Below, one piece after another: positions 16,442 to 25,071 of a stretch of DNA of 64,000 bases. The notes under the pieces were generated by a model, which saw only the letters and a list, made by a program, of their open reading frames with translations, was not told where the DNA came from and did not search any database. Numbering within the stretch: position 1 is the first letter of the stretch; every line of letters begins with the position of its first letter. The translations under genes and the position numbers were made by a program. The stretch comes from Sediminispirochaeta smaragdinae DSM 11293 (GTDB taxonomy: Bacteria > Spirochaetota > Spirochaetia > DSM-16054 > Sediminispirochaetaceae). Where the stretch lies: positions 2,356,001 through 2,420,000 of the forward strand of contig NC_014364.1 in the NCBI RefSeq assembly GCF_000143985.1. Reading direction: 5' to 3'.

Positions 16442-18037
16442 TTATTTAGTCAACCACGTATTCCAGTAGAATCGTCTCCATGGAGCAGAAACAGGAATTC
16501 CCTTAACATGCTTGTCATAAACAATGGCAGTATTGAAATCACCAATTTTTACAACTGGAAGTTCCTCCCAAATAAGGTTACAGAATGCATGCCATGCCTC
16601 GACCCTCTTCTCCTGATTTGCCTCTGTCATCAGATTATTCAGTAGGGCATTCTTGGTATCGGTATTCCACCAACCTGGCCAGCTATTTCCTACAAATGCT
16701 ATAAGGGCAGGATCGGGCTTTATTGTATAACCGTTACACCACATGTTGTATGCGGTAGGGTCTGTCCTAACTTGTGTCAAGGTTGCCCAGTCGACAATTC
16801 TAAGATCAATATTCATACCGGCCTGCTTTAGCTGTTCGGCGACAACCATTGCTGCATTCTTGTCGGAATCGGTTGAATTATTTCCATAGAATACGATTGG
16901 TTCTCCTTTATATCCTGCCGCATTAAGATATTGCTTAACCTTCTGCAAATCCTGCTTATTGTAAACATCGGATCCAATATTGTTTTCCCATATGGTTTTC
17001 TCAGGACCCCAACCAGGATTACAATCATAAAATTCTTCCTTGCCACCGCAAGCGGCATACATAACCTGATTCATGTCTAAGGCCGATAACACAGCCCTTC
17101 TCATATTGATGTTGGTCATGATTCCCTGCTTGAGATTAAAGGTAATAGACATACTGGCCCTCTCGCCAGTAGGCTCGATTACGAGATTATCGTATCCCTT
17201 GAACTGATCCAACTGTGTAGCACTGTAGACGCCGACTTTACAGTCGCCACTGGTTAATGCCTGAATCTGGGTCATCGCATCTTTTACAACTATCCAGTAC
17301 ATGGAATCAAGATACTGTTTCTTGGCACCGCCGTAGCCTTTTGGCTCCCCATCGAGACCACAGTAGTCTTCAAATCTTTCAAGCTTGATATATCTATCAG
17401 GGCTCCATTCCGCCAATTTATAGGGACCTGTCCCGATATATTTCTTGACCGAAGCATTGCCGGCTTCATCCAAAACATACTTCGGCATCACATACGGTCC
17501 TTGATCTTGGAAAGCCAATGCAGTCAGGGCCGTAGGAGAGGGCTGAGATAAGGTCATTTTAATAGTATATTCGTCTAGCACCTCAAGATCTTTCAAGTTT
17601 TTGAAAGCCAACTTTGCAAACGACGATTTACTTAACCAACGTTTCAAGGATGCATTCACATCTTCAGCTTTCATCTCCGTGCCGTCCTGAAAAAGGACAC
17701 CTTGGCGTACGTGGAGAATCAAAGTCGTCTGCCCATCCTGGTATTCCCAGGAGCAAAGGTTCGGAATTGGTTGGCTTTTTTCGTCTAAAGCAAGGACGGT
17801 CTCAAAAATATGATAACCAAGCTGCCATACAGGATCTGAGCCAGTCCAATGTACATCAAGAGTATTCATCGGCTGCCATACGAGCCTTAGACTTCCTCCT
17901 GTCATCGGTACAGAAGTTTCAACAGTGACATCATTGTCGTCAGAGGGGCTTTCGTTTTGTCCATTTGCAAATAAAGAATTGATACTTACCCAGAACATAC
18001 CAATCGTCATGAGCAAAACTAAAAGAGCTTTCTTCAT
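16442..18037 (-). CDS. Dipeptide/oligopeptide-type ABC transporter substrate-binding protein (SBP_bac_5)
   Basis: About 531 residues. A signal peptide (KKALLVLLMTIGMFWVSI, ending near SLFANG) is followed by an acidic linker and the SBP_bac_5 fold (GGSLRLVWQPMNTLDVHW; FQDGTEMKAEDVNASLKRW; IGTGPYKLAEW). No lipobox Cys is visible, so it may be periplasmic or anchored by its signal. Start ATG 18037 with AAGGAG 8 bp upstream; a GTG six bases earlier is too close to that site. First gene of the importer-hydrolase operon, behind the promoter at 18068-18096. It should determine what the system imports. Confidence 0.92.
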   Translation of the reverse strand: MKKALLVLLMTIGMFWVSINSLFANGQNESPSDDNDVTVETSVPMTGGSLRLVWQPMNTLDVHWTGSDPVWQLGYHIFETVLALDEKSQPIPNLCSWEYQDGQTTLILHVRQGVLFQDGTEMKAEDVNASLKRWLSKSSFAKLAFKNLKDLEVLDEYTIKMTLSQPSPTALTALAFQDQGPYVMPKYVLDEAGNASVKKYIGTGPYKLAEWSPDRYIKLERFEDYCGLDGEPKGYGGAKKQYLDSMYWIVVKDAMTQIQALTSGDCKVGVYSATQLDQFKGYDNLVIEPTGERASMSITFNLKQGIMTNINMRRAVLSALDMNQVMYAACGGKEEFYDCNPGWGPEKTIWENNIGSDVYNKQDLQKVKQYLNAAGYKGEPIVFYGNNSTDSDKNAAMVVAEQLKQAGMNIDLRIVDWATLTQVRTDPTAYNMWCNGYTIKPDPALIAFVGNSWPGWWNTDTKNALLNNLMTEANQEKRVEAWHAFCNLIWEELPVVKIGDFNTAIVYDKHVKGIPVSAPWRRFYWNTWLTK

Positions 18038-18067
18038 ACGCACTTCTCCTTTGTGAAATCTTGAATT

Positions 18068-18096
18068 ATTTTATGAGCACTTTTTCTTATCGTCAA
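18068..18096 (-). promoter_or_regulatory. Sigma70-type promoter of the importer-hydrolase operon
   Basis: On the minus strand TTGACG (18091-18096) is followed after exactly 17 bp by TAAAAT (18068-18073). Transcription would start near 18060, about 25 nt before the ATG at 18037. Good agreement with consensus at both hexamers. Confidence 0.65.
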
Positions 18097-18120
18097 GTTA
18101 TTTTCATGAAAATTTTCTTG
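18094..18120. promoter_or_regulatory. Candidate operator palindrome overlapping the importer promoter
   Basis: A perfect 14-bp palindrome ATTTTCATGAAAAT (18100-18113) lies inside a longer symmetric block with CAAG and CTTG at its ends. The proximal end overlaps the -35 hexamer of the importer operon promoter. Position and symmetry suit a repressor or activator site, with one of the two nearby LacI-type proteins the obvious candidate. AT-rich palindromes arise easily by chance, so this is moderate evidence. Confidence 0.4.
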
Positions 18121-18315
18121 TTATAATGAAAATATTTTTATAATTATTTTTATAATAACGAAATAGATACAATCGACTATATACATATAAAGATAATTTT
18201 TTAAAATGAGTACTAAATAAAATGTTGAAATGTATATTTTTACGCCTATATGCCATTGTAATAGCCTTTATTTGCGTAACTCTTTTTATCATGCTAAAAG
18301 TATTTTAGTAAAAAC

Positions 18316-18344
18316 TTGACAGCTAAAAAAAACAGATCTATCAT
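18316..18344 (+). promoter_or_regulatory. Sigma70-type promoter of the second esterase-LacI operon
   Basis: TTGACA (18316-18321, perfect) is followed after 17 bp by TATCAT (18339-18344). Transcription would start near 18351, giving a leader of about 155 nt before ATG 18506. It diverges from the importer operon promoter. Confidence 0.65.
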
Positions 18345-18505
18345 ATTTACATTAAAGAGATTGGTATGGTTAGTAGTATCTATGTATCAGAACATGCCAT
18401 TCCTTTCTTGTTAGCTGAATAACATCATAATGTTGCCCTCCTGTCAGACATTTTACCAAGCGTACAGGAAACCCTTTAAGCAATTATGAGGAGGCCCGGT
18501 TAGTA

Positions 18506-19303
18506 ATGCTGGAAGTCTATAATACACAGGCTGTCTCTCTTAACAATGTAATGACCTTTCGTGTGATGACTCCGAGAAATTATGAAACTTGTAATACTCA
18601 ATATCCCGTGCTTTATGCCCATGATGGCCAAAATATATTTCAGGATGAAACCTCCGTAGATGGTTATAGCTGGAAATTCGAGGAATATTGCAAAACACAT
18701 GAGAAGTTTCTTCCGAAGGTGATTATTGTTGCTATTGATTCTCCCCAAACTAATAACAAACGAACGACGTTATATACGCCATTCTCTAAACATTTCGAGG
18801 TAAAAAAAGGCAGCACCTTTCCTTCTGATGTTCACGGAAGAGGAAAGGAATATCTTGATTGGATTGTAAATGATTTGAAGCCCTGGATTGATAATCGCTA
18901 TCGGACCATCCCTGAAGCTAAATATACAGGTATTTGTGGCAACAGCACTGGTTCAGTCATAAGTCTCTACGCTTTATTAAAATATCCATTTGTTTTTAGT
19001 CGAATGATTTCAATAAGCGGGGCTTTTTACTATTGGTATGATCTTCTAAAGCCTTGCTTTGAAACTGTCGTGCCCGAGATTGAATATATTTATCTGGATG
19101 TTGGGACAAAAGATCAGGGACGTATCACTAAACCAAAAGAATTTGTGGAAGGAAATACTATGATAGCTCAAGAACTTTCAAAACTCGGGTATAATGATAG
19201 TCAGATTGCCTATCATGTTTTTCCCGAGGACAAGCACACTAACTATTATTTTGGGAGAAGATTTCCCGATGCCTTGAGATGGATATTTCAGGATTGTAAT
19301 TAA
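18506..19303 (+). CDS. Esterase, paralogue of the cit-operon esterase
   Basis: A 265-residue alpha/beta hydrolase of the enterochelin-esterase/esterase-D type. Motifs are QYPVLYAHDGQNIFQD, GRGKEYLDWI, the nucleophile elbow CGNSTGS with Ser147, YLDVGTKDQGRI, and a likely catalytic His in EDKHTNYY; it ends RRFPDALRWIFQD. It aligns throughout with the esterase at 8751-9557, but the pocket-lining text differs (ISGAFYYW against ISPAIAIW), so specificity may differ. No signal peptide. GAGGAGG lies upstream of the ATG. It leads a two-gene unit with a LacI-type regulator, divergent from the importer operon. Confidence 0.85.
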   Translation: MLEVYNTQAVSLNNVMTFRVMTPRNYETCNTQYPVLYAHDGQNIFQDETSVDGYSWKFEEYCKTHEKFLPKVIIVAIDSPQTNNKRTTLYTPFSKHFEVKKGSTFPSDVHGRGKEYLDWIVNDLKPWIDNRYRTIPEAKYTGICGNSTGSVISLYALLKYPFVFSRMISISGAFYYWYDLLKPCFETVVPEIEYIYLDVGTKDQGRITKPKEFVEGNTMIAQELSKLGYNDSQIAYHVFPEDKHTNYYFGRRFPDALRWIFQDCN

Positions 19304-19351
19304 TGATAATGTTTCAAGAAAATGCATAAATATTGGAGATAAACACCAAAA

Positions 19352-20359
19352 ATGGGCGTAACGATAAAAGACGTAGCGAAAAGAAGCGGATTGTCAATTA
19401 CTACAGTATCTCTAGTTCTAAACAATAAAGCTAAGGAGAATCGTATTTCGGAAAAAACAACTCGTTTGATTACAGACGTGGCTGCAGAACTGAATTATTC
19501 TGGTTCAAACTCAAGGAAAGCAAATTATTTAGAAAAACCTACAAAATACTATACGATTGGTTTTGTAGTTTCTTCATATACTTCTCTTTATACACCAGAG
19601 ATATATCCCAGGATCGAAGCCTGCTGCAGGAAAATTGGATATTTTTCTCTCTTTGCCTCAATGTATACTTGTTTAGAAAACGAAGCTGAATATATAAAAC
19701 GTTTTACAAAATATCACATAGACGGCATTGTGTTTGATCCTTCACTACTGTCCAAGGATACATCTAAACGTTTCATACAACTTGTAGCTGATGTGAAGAT
19801 ACCTGTAGTTCCTCTTGGACTCGTCAATGATTCGTTCCTGCCCAATTCCATTCAACCTGATCTGAGAAAGGCCGGCTATATGGCAACGGACTATTTAATC
19901 AGCAAGGGATTTAATAACGTCGCATGTATTGTTGGGCCGACCAAGGACACCGAAAACAATACGTTATTTTCGGCAGGATATATCGACGCACTTGAAAAAG
20001 CAAAGATGACAAATTCCATTAACATTATTCAATTCTCACCTATTAACAATGTTATTTCACCGGAATTTTTTGAATCAATATCATCTCTTCCGGCTTTCAT
20101 TATTTCCTCTGAATGGCTGTTGAAAGAACTTTCTGTTTATGCAAACAAGGCGAATCAAAAAATTTCGGAAAACATCGTGTATATAGCTAATTTTAGACCT
20201 CTTAACTATGCGCAAAACAGTTTACCGGGATTCCCCGTGTATCTAAACATGGAGAGGGTGCTCAGAAAAGCTACAAACCGCATAGACGAAAAAGATAAAA
20301 AGGAGAAGGCCTTAGTTCCTGAGTTTATATCACCTACACATGGTTTCCCCGATGCATAA
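19352..20359 (+). CDS. LacI/GalR-family transcriptional regulator
   Basis: A 335-residue regulator. The N-terminal HTH TIKDVAKRSGLSITTVSLVLNN is intact, with a binding-protein-like domain behind it (YTIGFVVSSYT, YHIDGIVFDPSLL, AGYMATDYLISKGFNNVACIVGP). The C-terminal part is less conserved than usual: it has SLPAFIISSEW where a typical member has a fuller FxxNDxxA motif. It lies 48 bp after the second esterase. It may control the divergent promoters at 18068-18344; the ligand is unknown. The region is AT-rich compared with what follows from 20.5 kb. Confidence 0.88.
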   Translation: MGVTIKDVAKRSGLSITTVSLVLNNKAKENRISEKTTRLITDVAAELNYSGSNSRKANYLEKPTKYYTIGFVVSSYTSLYTPEIYPRIEACCRKIGYFSLFASMYTCLENEAEYIKRFTKYHIDGIVFDPSLLSKDTSKRFIQLVADVKIPVVPLGLVNDSFLPNSIQPDLRKAGYMATDYLISKGFNNVACIVGPTKDTENNTLFSAGYIDALEKAKMTNSINIIQFSPINNVISPEFFESISSLPAFIISSEWLLKELSVYANKANQKISENIVYIANFRPLNYAQNSLPGFPVYLNMERVLRKATNRIDEKDKKEKALVPEFISPTHGFPDA

Positions 20360-20452
20360 CACTTGAATTCCCATAGTAAAGATTTCATCACGCTTTTGGT
20401 TGCAGTCTTCATGCACTCCAATAAGTCTGATACGACTTCGATATTACACCTA

Positions 20453-20481
20453 TTGTGCACCTTATGCCCATGGAATATAAT
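20453..20481 (+). promoter_or_regulatory. Candidate promoter of the sirtuin gene
   Basis: TTGTGC (20453-20458) is followed after 17 bp by a perfect TATAAT (20476-20481), 30 bp before ATG 20511. Just upstream lies the interrupted repeat AAGTC-TGATAC-GACTT (20423-20438). Confidence 0.55.
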
Positions 20482-20510
20482 AATTGTATCTTTAAAAAAA
20501 GGTCGTACAG

Positions 20511-21272
20511 ATGTCACAAAACAAGACACTTAATCCCGACCTTCTAAAACTATTGAAAGAGTCGGGAAATATTCTGGTAGTCACCGGAGCGGGTATCAGT
20601 ACAAGCGCCGGTATTATTGACTTCCGAAGTCCCGGAGGGCTCTATTCTGTTGCAGTAGAAAGGTATAATCTTCCTTATCCTGAGGCTATATTCGATATAG
20701 CTTATTTTCATAAGAATCCTGCTCCCTTTTTTCGGCTTTCCGCCGAGCTTTTACTTGCAGATATAAAACCAACCCCGTGCCATCATTTTCTGGTGGACTT
20801 GGAGGCGAAGGGTAAGATTGGCATATTGGTAACGCAGAATATTGATATGCTCCATGAAAAGGCAGGATCGAAGCATGTCATTGAATGCCATGGATCGTAT
20901 CGTACAGGACGTTGTCTTTCCTGCGGAAAACGATTTGAATATAAAGATTTCTCGGGGCCGCTTCTGAAAGGTGAAATCCCATATTGTAAGTGCGGAGGGA
21001 TTATCAAACCCGATGTGGTGTTTTTCGGAGAAAGTCTGCCGGAATCCTTTATGAGCCTCTTTTATCGTCGCCCCAAAGTGGATCTTCTACTGGTTTTGGG
21101 CACATCACTTACGGTACAACCTGTTTCAAGTTTTGCCTTGGATTATGCACCGCGAATTCCATCTATTCTGGTAAATCGTGACCCCACCCCCTACGACGGC
21201 CGTTTTAGCTACGTTCACCATGGCGAGCTGGACGACTTCGCGCAGCAGGCATGGGACAATGTGCTAAGGTAA
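20511..21272 (+). CDS. NAD-dependent protein deacylase (sirtuin, Sir2 family)
   Basis: A 253-residue cytoplasmic sirtuin that removes acyl groups from lysines at the cost of NAD. Motifs in order: GAGISTSAGIIDFRSPGGLY near 26-45, TQNIDMLHEKAG with the conserved QN and D, the catalytic His in IECHGSYRTG, four zinc Cys (CLSCG and CKCGG), KPDVVFFGE, and VLGTSLTVQPV. Length fits bacterial CobB-type enzymes. It has its own promoter. An acetyl-lysine or other acyl-lysine target cannot be decided. Confidence 0.93.
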   Translation: MSQNKTLNPDLLKLLKESGNILVVTGAGISTSAGIIDFRSPGGLYSVAVERYNLPYPEAIFDIAYFHKNPAPFFRLSAELLLADIKPTPCHHFLVDLEAKGKIGILVTQNIDMLHEKAGSKHVIECHGSYRTGRCLSCGKRFEYKDFSGPLLKGEIPYCKCGGIIKPDVVFFGESLPESFMSLFYRRPKVDLLLVLGTSLTVQPVSSFALDYAPRIPSILVNRDPTPYDGRFSYVHHGELDDFAQQAWDNVLR

Positions 21273-21441
21273 AACGGTACTTTCCTACTGCAAAACAAGG
21301 TTGTGGCTTGATTTTTTTTAAAAGCGTTATGGACATTTTGGGATTAATTTACTAAACTCTGAAATTAACTATATTTGCAGATTATTAGATATTGATCGCT
21401 AATCGCTACATTTTTCTATAAAACGAAACAGGGGGCTCCTC

Positions 21442-23559
21442 TTGAAAAACGGCAAAGGGATAGGATTGCGGCTTGCAATTGGACTTTTCATTGCAATTCT
21501 GTTGGTTATTGTGTTTCTCGTACTCGTTTATTTTAGCATTAATGCCGTACGAGATAGGGTTTACCACGATAAAGCCCAGGAGCTCGAACGCCGTGTCGAA
21601 GAGCTGACACAATTGGTTGACGCCGAGATATCCAACAGAAAGCAGCAAGTACGTTATCTGGCCTATAGTTACCCGTTATTATCTTCCTTGGGCGAACGTG
21701 ACAAGCGTAAGGCAACCGAATTCCTGCAGGGGGTTGAAAACGACGATCACGCAATTGATAGTTTGGTTGTCCTTGCTTCCGACGGTACGCTCTTTGCAAG
21801 TACTCTTTCGGCAAGCGCGGATATCTCTCTTTATTACAAAGCGGGTAGTATTGCAAAACTGGGTACATCAGCCGAATCGATTTTGATCAGCTCGCTTCCG
21901 TTGCAGGATCCCGTATCCGGAAATCACATTCTTAGCTTTGCGGTTCCACTTGTCGCTCAAAATAAAAAAATCGGAATACTTATCTACAACTACAATTTCG
22001 GATTTTTTTCAGGCAATCACATCATCAATCGAAGCTATAGCAACGGAGGCTATCCCTTCATTTTCAGTCAAGATGGCATCATGGTTACCCATCCATCGCA
22101 GGAGCGGATTTATCAGGACGCATCAAATGACGGGGTTGCCAAAAAGGTGTTGGCGGCATCGGAGACAAAAGGTTTCTTTCGCTATGTATTTAAAGGAAAA
22201 TATAAATATTCGGCGTACATGAAGATGGGCATGATGCCGTGGTATGTGGCCTCAACCATCTATGAATCAGACCTTTTGAGTACATCGGTATTTCTTCGGA
22301 AGCTTATTATGTTCATAAGCCTTATCAGCATTCTTGTTATTTATATAGCGGTTTCACTCTTCCTGAATAAACGGATTGTTAATCGCCTACAGACGATGGA
22401 AAAAGAGTTGGTGGAGGCTTCGGGAGGAGATCTGACGCATAGACTTGTGCCAAAGCATAATGATGAAATCACTTCTATGGTAACTCACTTTAATGGAATG
22501 CTTGGCAGCTTCTCTGCCTTTCTTAACAAGGTAAGAAACGGAATAGCGAACGTGCAGATTTCAGGTTCGGATATGAATGCCAATATAAGCGAAGTTGCTG
22601 CAGCCATAAATGAGATAAACAGCAACATCGAAAGTGTAAAACAGCAGATAGAGCGTCAGGCCGTGAGTACCGATCAGACTGCCGCGGCCGTTGAAGAACT
22701 TACGAGGAATATCGATTCACTGAATGATTCAATCACCGATCAAACCTCAAGCGTTACGGAATCCTCGGCGGCAATTGAGGAGATGACTGCAAACATCGGT
22801 TCGATTTCCAAGACGGTTGTGAATGCGAAGGAAGAAATAGAGCATATGAACACGGCCTCCGCCCAGGGAAATGTAAAACTGGATAATGTGCTTCTCCTCA
22901 TGGATGAAATTGTCAAGCAGTCCGATCAGCTTATGACGGCGAATGAAGTGATATCGAATATGGCCTCGCAAACCAATCTGCTCTCAATGAATGCCGCCAT
23001 AGAAGCCGCACATGCGGGTGAAGCCGGCAAGGGGTTTTCCGTCGTAGCCGACGAAATTCGAAAATTGGCAGAACAGTCTTCCGATCAGTCCAAGATCGTA
23101 GGGAAAAATCTCATGAGTATCAAAAATTCAATCGAAGCGGTTATGTCTGCGGCAAAGGAAACAAATCAAGAGTTTATAGGAATAAACGATGCTGTGGAAA
23201 CGGTCAGTACGATTTTTAATGTAATTGAAAGTTCCATCGAAGAAGTTAATGCAGGAAGTTCTCAGATCCTTGAGGGATTGGAACGGATGAAGGAGATTTC
23301 GATCGAAGTAAACCAGGGTGCTACTGAAATGCGCGGTGGAAATCAGCAGATTATCGACGCGGTTCATCATCTTAAAGAAATCAGTTCGGTAACCAGCAGT
23401 GCCGTTGAAGAAATAAGCGTTGGGATGAACCAAATCAACATTTCGGTAAATGAAATCGAAAACCTAAGCAACGGGAATGTCGCTGCTGTCGATCAAATCC
23501 TGGTATCGGCTGGAGCGTTTGAAACCAGAGAAGAGGAAACAAAAGCCATTACAGGATAG
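21442..23559 (+). CDS. Methyl-accepting chemotaxis protein
   Basis: A 705-residue transmembrane chemoreceptor. TM1 spans about 10-33, a large extracytoplasmic sensor region about 35-285 (dCache-like: WYVASTIY near its end), TM2 about 286-308, HAMP about 309-361, and a long cytoplasmic helical bundle follows. The signalling tip reads [44 protein letters not shown] in outline (about 505-550). The start is TTG at 21442 with AGGGGG 6 bp upstream. It should signal to CheA/CheW encoded elsewhere. The ligand is unknown. Confidence 0.95.
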   Translation: MKNGKGIGLRLAIGLFIAILLVIVFLVLVYFSINAVRDRVYHDKAQELERRVEELTQLVDAEISNRKQQVRYLAYSYPLLSSLGERDKRKATEFLQGVENDDHAIDSLVVLASDGTLFASTLSASADISLYYKAGSIAKLGTSAESILISSLPLQDPVSGNHILSFAVPLVAQNKKIGILIYNYNFGFFSGNHIINRSYSNGGYPFIFSQDGIMVTHPSQERIYQDASNDGVAKKVLAASETKGFFRYVFKGKYKYSAYMKMGMMPWYVASTIYESDLLSTSVFLRKLIMFISLISILVIYIAVSLFLNKRIVNRLQTMEKELVEASGGDLTHRLVPKHNDEITSMVTHFNGMLGSFSAFLNKVRNGIANVQISGSDMNANISEVAAAINEINSNIESVKQQIERQAVSTDQTAAAVEELTRNIDSLNDSITDQTSSVTESSAAIEEMTANIGSISKTVVNAKEEIEHMNTASAQGNVKLDNVLLLMDEIVKQSDQLMTANEVISNMASQTNLLSMNAAIEAAHAGEAGKGFSVVADEIRKLAEQSSDQSKIVGKNLMSIKNSIEAVMSAAKETNQEFIGINDAVETVSTIFNVIESSIEEVNAGSSQILEGLERMKEISIEVNQGATEMRGGNQQIIDAVHHLKEISSVTSSAVEEISVGMNQINISVNEIENLSNGNVAAVDQILVSAGAFETREEETKAITG

Positions 23560-23584
23560 ACGATGCCGTTATTCCAGGGAGGCG

Positions 23585-24898
23585 CTACAGCTCGGCCCTC
23601 CTCGCATTTTCGGGATCGTATCCTCCCTTTGTACGTGTCAGCAGTTCGGCCATAAGCTCGTTTCTATTGCTGACACCGAATTTTTTATAAATCCCGCTGA
23701 GGTGTTTTTTAATCGTAATCTCGGCTAAATTCAACTTGGAACTGATTGCCCGGGTCGGAAACCCCTCAACCAGGTAATCAAGGATTTCTTTTTGTCTATC
23801 GTTTAGTTTCCCCATTTCCTCAAAGGTGCTCTGCTCGTCAAAGCTTACTTCATTGTCCACACGCACAACACCAAGATAACCAAGATTTCTTTTAGCCAAT
23901 CTGATTGGAACAACAGCGAAATCTAAGAGGCGACGCTCTCCCCCTTTTACGAAAAATCGACCACTCACTTGAAGAATCTCGGCATTAGTCTGCCTAAACT
24001 TCGTTTGTATGTGCCGAAAGAGTTCTTCCATGGACTTTTTGTTTATCTCCAGGGTTACATGAAGAATGTTTTTTCCAACGTAACAAGAGGCTTTTCTGCC
24101 GGTAATATCTTCGATACTCGCTGATAAGAATCGTATAATTCCCGCTTCATTGATGATCCATACACATTCCTGAAAAAGTGAGGCCATGCTAACATTATCG
24201 ATATGCTCTTTTTCGACAAGTGTCTTCTCTGAACGCTCCAAGAGATCTATGAGATATGTCTCTGCATAGAACTGTTCCGAAGCCAATAATTCGATCATGC
24301 CGCTTTTAGCCTTTTCAATTTCTTCGTTCCATTTCTTACAAATAGCAATAAAGGGATCGCTTTCATTGGAAAAGAAGACCTTCCGATGATGCTGTATGAG
24401 CCGCTTCCGTTTTATCTCATTACCACAGAATTCAAAGAAGATGGTTCGGAAGGCAACGGTTGAAAGCTCTTCGTACTGTGCATCAAGGGTAAGGATAAAA
24501 TCCTCTATCTCGGTTTCACTCCCAAGTGTCAAGATCGGAAAATTTAAATCGATACAGCTGTACATCATCTGCGATGGATGATTTTGCAGGCTCTCGCTTA
24601 AGGATGATAAGAAGGATTCTCTATCGAAGAGATAATTTTCATCGAGAAACTCTTCCTGGGGCACCATCCTAACCGCTATATGTTGTTTCTTTTCATGAAA
24701 ATTCCAGAATGAGAGAATGCTCTGCATGACATTACAGGCCTTCTCTGGACCGTAGTAGATAATTTTTGCATCTTTTTGGAAAATAGCCTCGTAAAAGAGC
24801 TGCTCCAGAAATCGAAGATATTCCTGCTGATTTCTGTAAATAAAAAGATCCTGCTGGCCATCTATACTATGAGCCGTGTACATTCGATTAATTGACAT
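23585..24898 (-). CDS. PAS domain-containing LuxR-type regulator with MEDS-like N-terminus
   Basis: A 437-residue soluble regulator. The N-terminal 200 residues (HSIDGQQDLFIYRNQQEYLRFLEQL) resemble the MEDS sensory domain found in DcmR-like proteins; this is tentative. A PAS domain follows at about 245-350 (VWIINEAGIIRFLSASIEDITGRKA). A LuxR-type HTH lies at about 372-428 (LNDRQKEILDYLVEG, RAISSKLNLAEITIKKHLSGIYKKFGV). It converges with the chemoreceptor gene and diverges from the histidine kinase at 25072. It probably binds DNA in response to a small molecule or redox signal; targets are unknown. Confidence 0.85.
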   Translation of the reverse strand: MSINRMYTAHSIDGQQDLFIYRNQQEYLRFLEQLFYEAIFQKDAKIIYYGPEKACNVMQSILSFWNFHEKKQHIAVRMVPQEEFLDENYLFDRESFLSSLSESLQNHPSQMMYSCIDLNFPILTLGSETEIEDFILTLDAQYEELSTVAFRTIFFEFCGNEIKRKRLIQHHRKVFFSNESDPFIAICKKWNEEIEKAKSGMIELLASEQFYAETYLIDLLERSEKTLVEKEHIDNVSMASLFQECVWIINEAGIIRFLSASIEDITGRKASCYVGKNILHVTLEINKKSMEELFRHIQTKFRQTNAEILQVSGRFFVKGGERRLLDFAVVPIRLAKRNLGYLGVVRVDNEVSFDEQSTFEEMGKLNDRQKEILDYLVEGFPTRAISSKLNLAEITIKKHLSGIYKKFGVSNRNELMAELLTRTKGGYDPENARRAEL

Positions 24899-25071
24899 AA
24901 TTTAAATTCTCATCTTTTTTTCAACAAAAAGTAACTATACAATAGTATATATTTTTCAAATTTCTTCTTAAAAATTGATGCTTTACTCTCATTTTTATAC
25001 CCCTGTATCTTTCATTATACGTCATTATTATTTAGAGTTAAATAAAGAAATTGTTTTATTTGGAGATATTA

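Larger units (their letters stand above)
18038..18505. other. Divergent control region between importer operon and second esterase
   Basis: A 468-bp AT-rich gap without a credible gene. It holds a minus-strand promoter (18068-18096), an overlapping palindrome (18094-18120) and a plus-strand promoter (18316-18344), each listed separately. The plus-strand leader of about 155 nt contains a small hairpin-capable AACATCATAATGTT at 18421-18434. Confidence 0.7.

Noticed and set aside
18104..18292. Minus-strand reading frame in the divergent gap
   Set aside because: Low-complexity AT-rich product (Ile, Lys, Phe, Tyr) without a ribosome site, overlapping the control region.
21275..21325. Possible terminator after the sirtuin gene
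   Set aside because: CAAG-N7-CTTG followed by eight T gives only a 4-bp stem, too weak to list.
23570..23610. Inverted GGGAGGC/GCCCTCC-like repeat between convergent chemoreceptor and LuxR-type genes
   Set aside because: The arms do not pair well (several mismatches) and there is no T-run.
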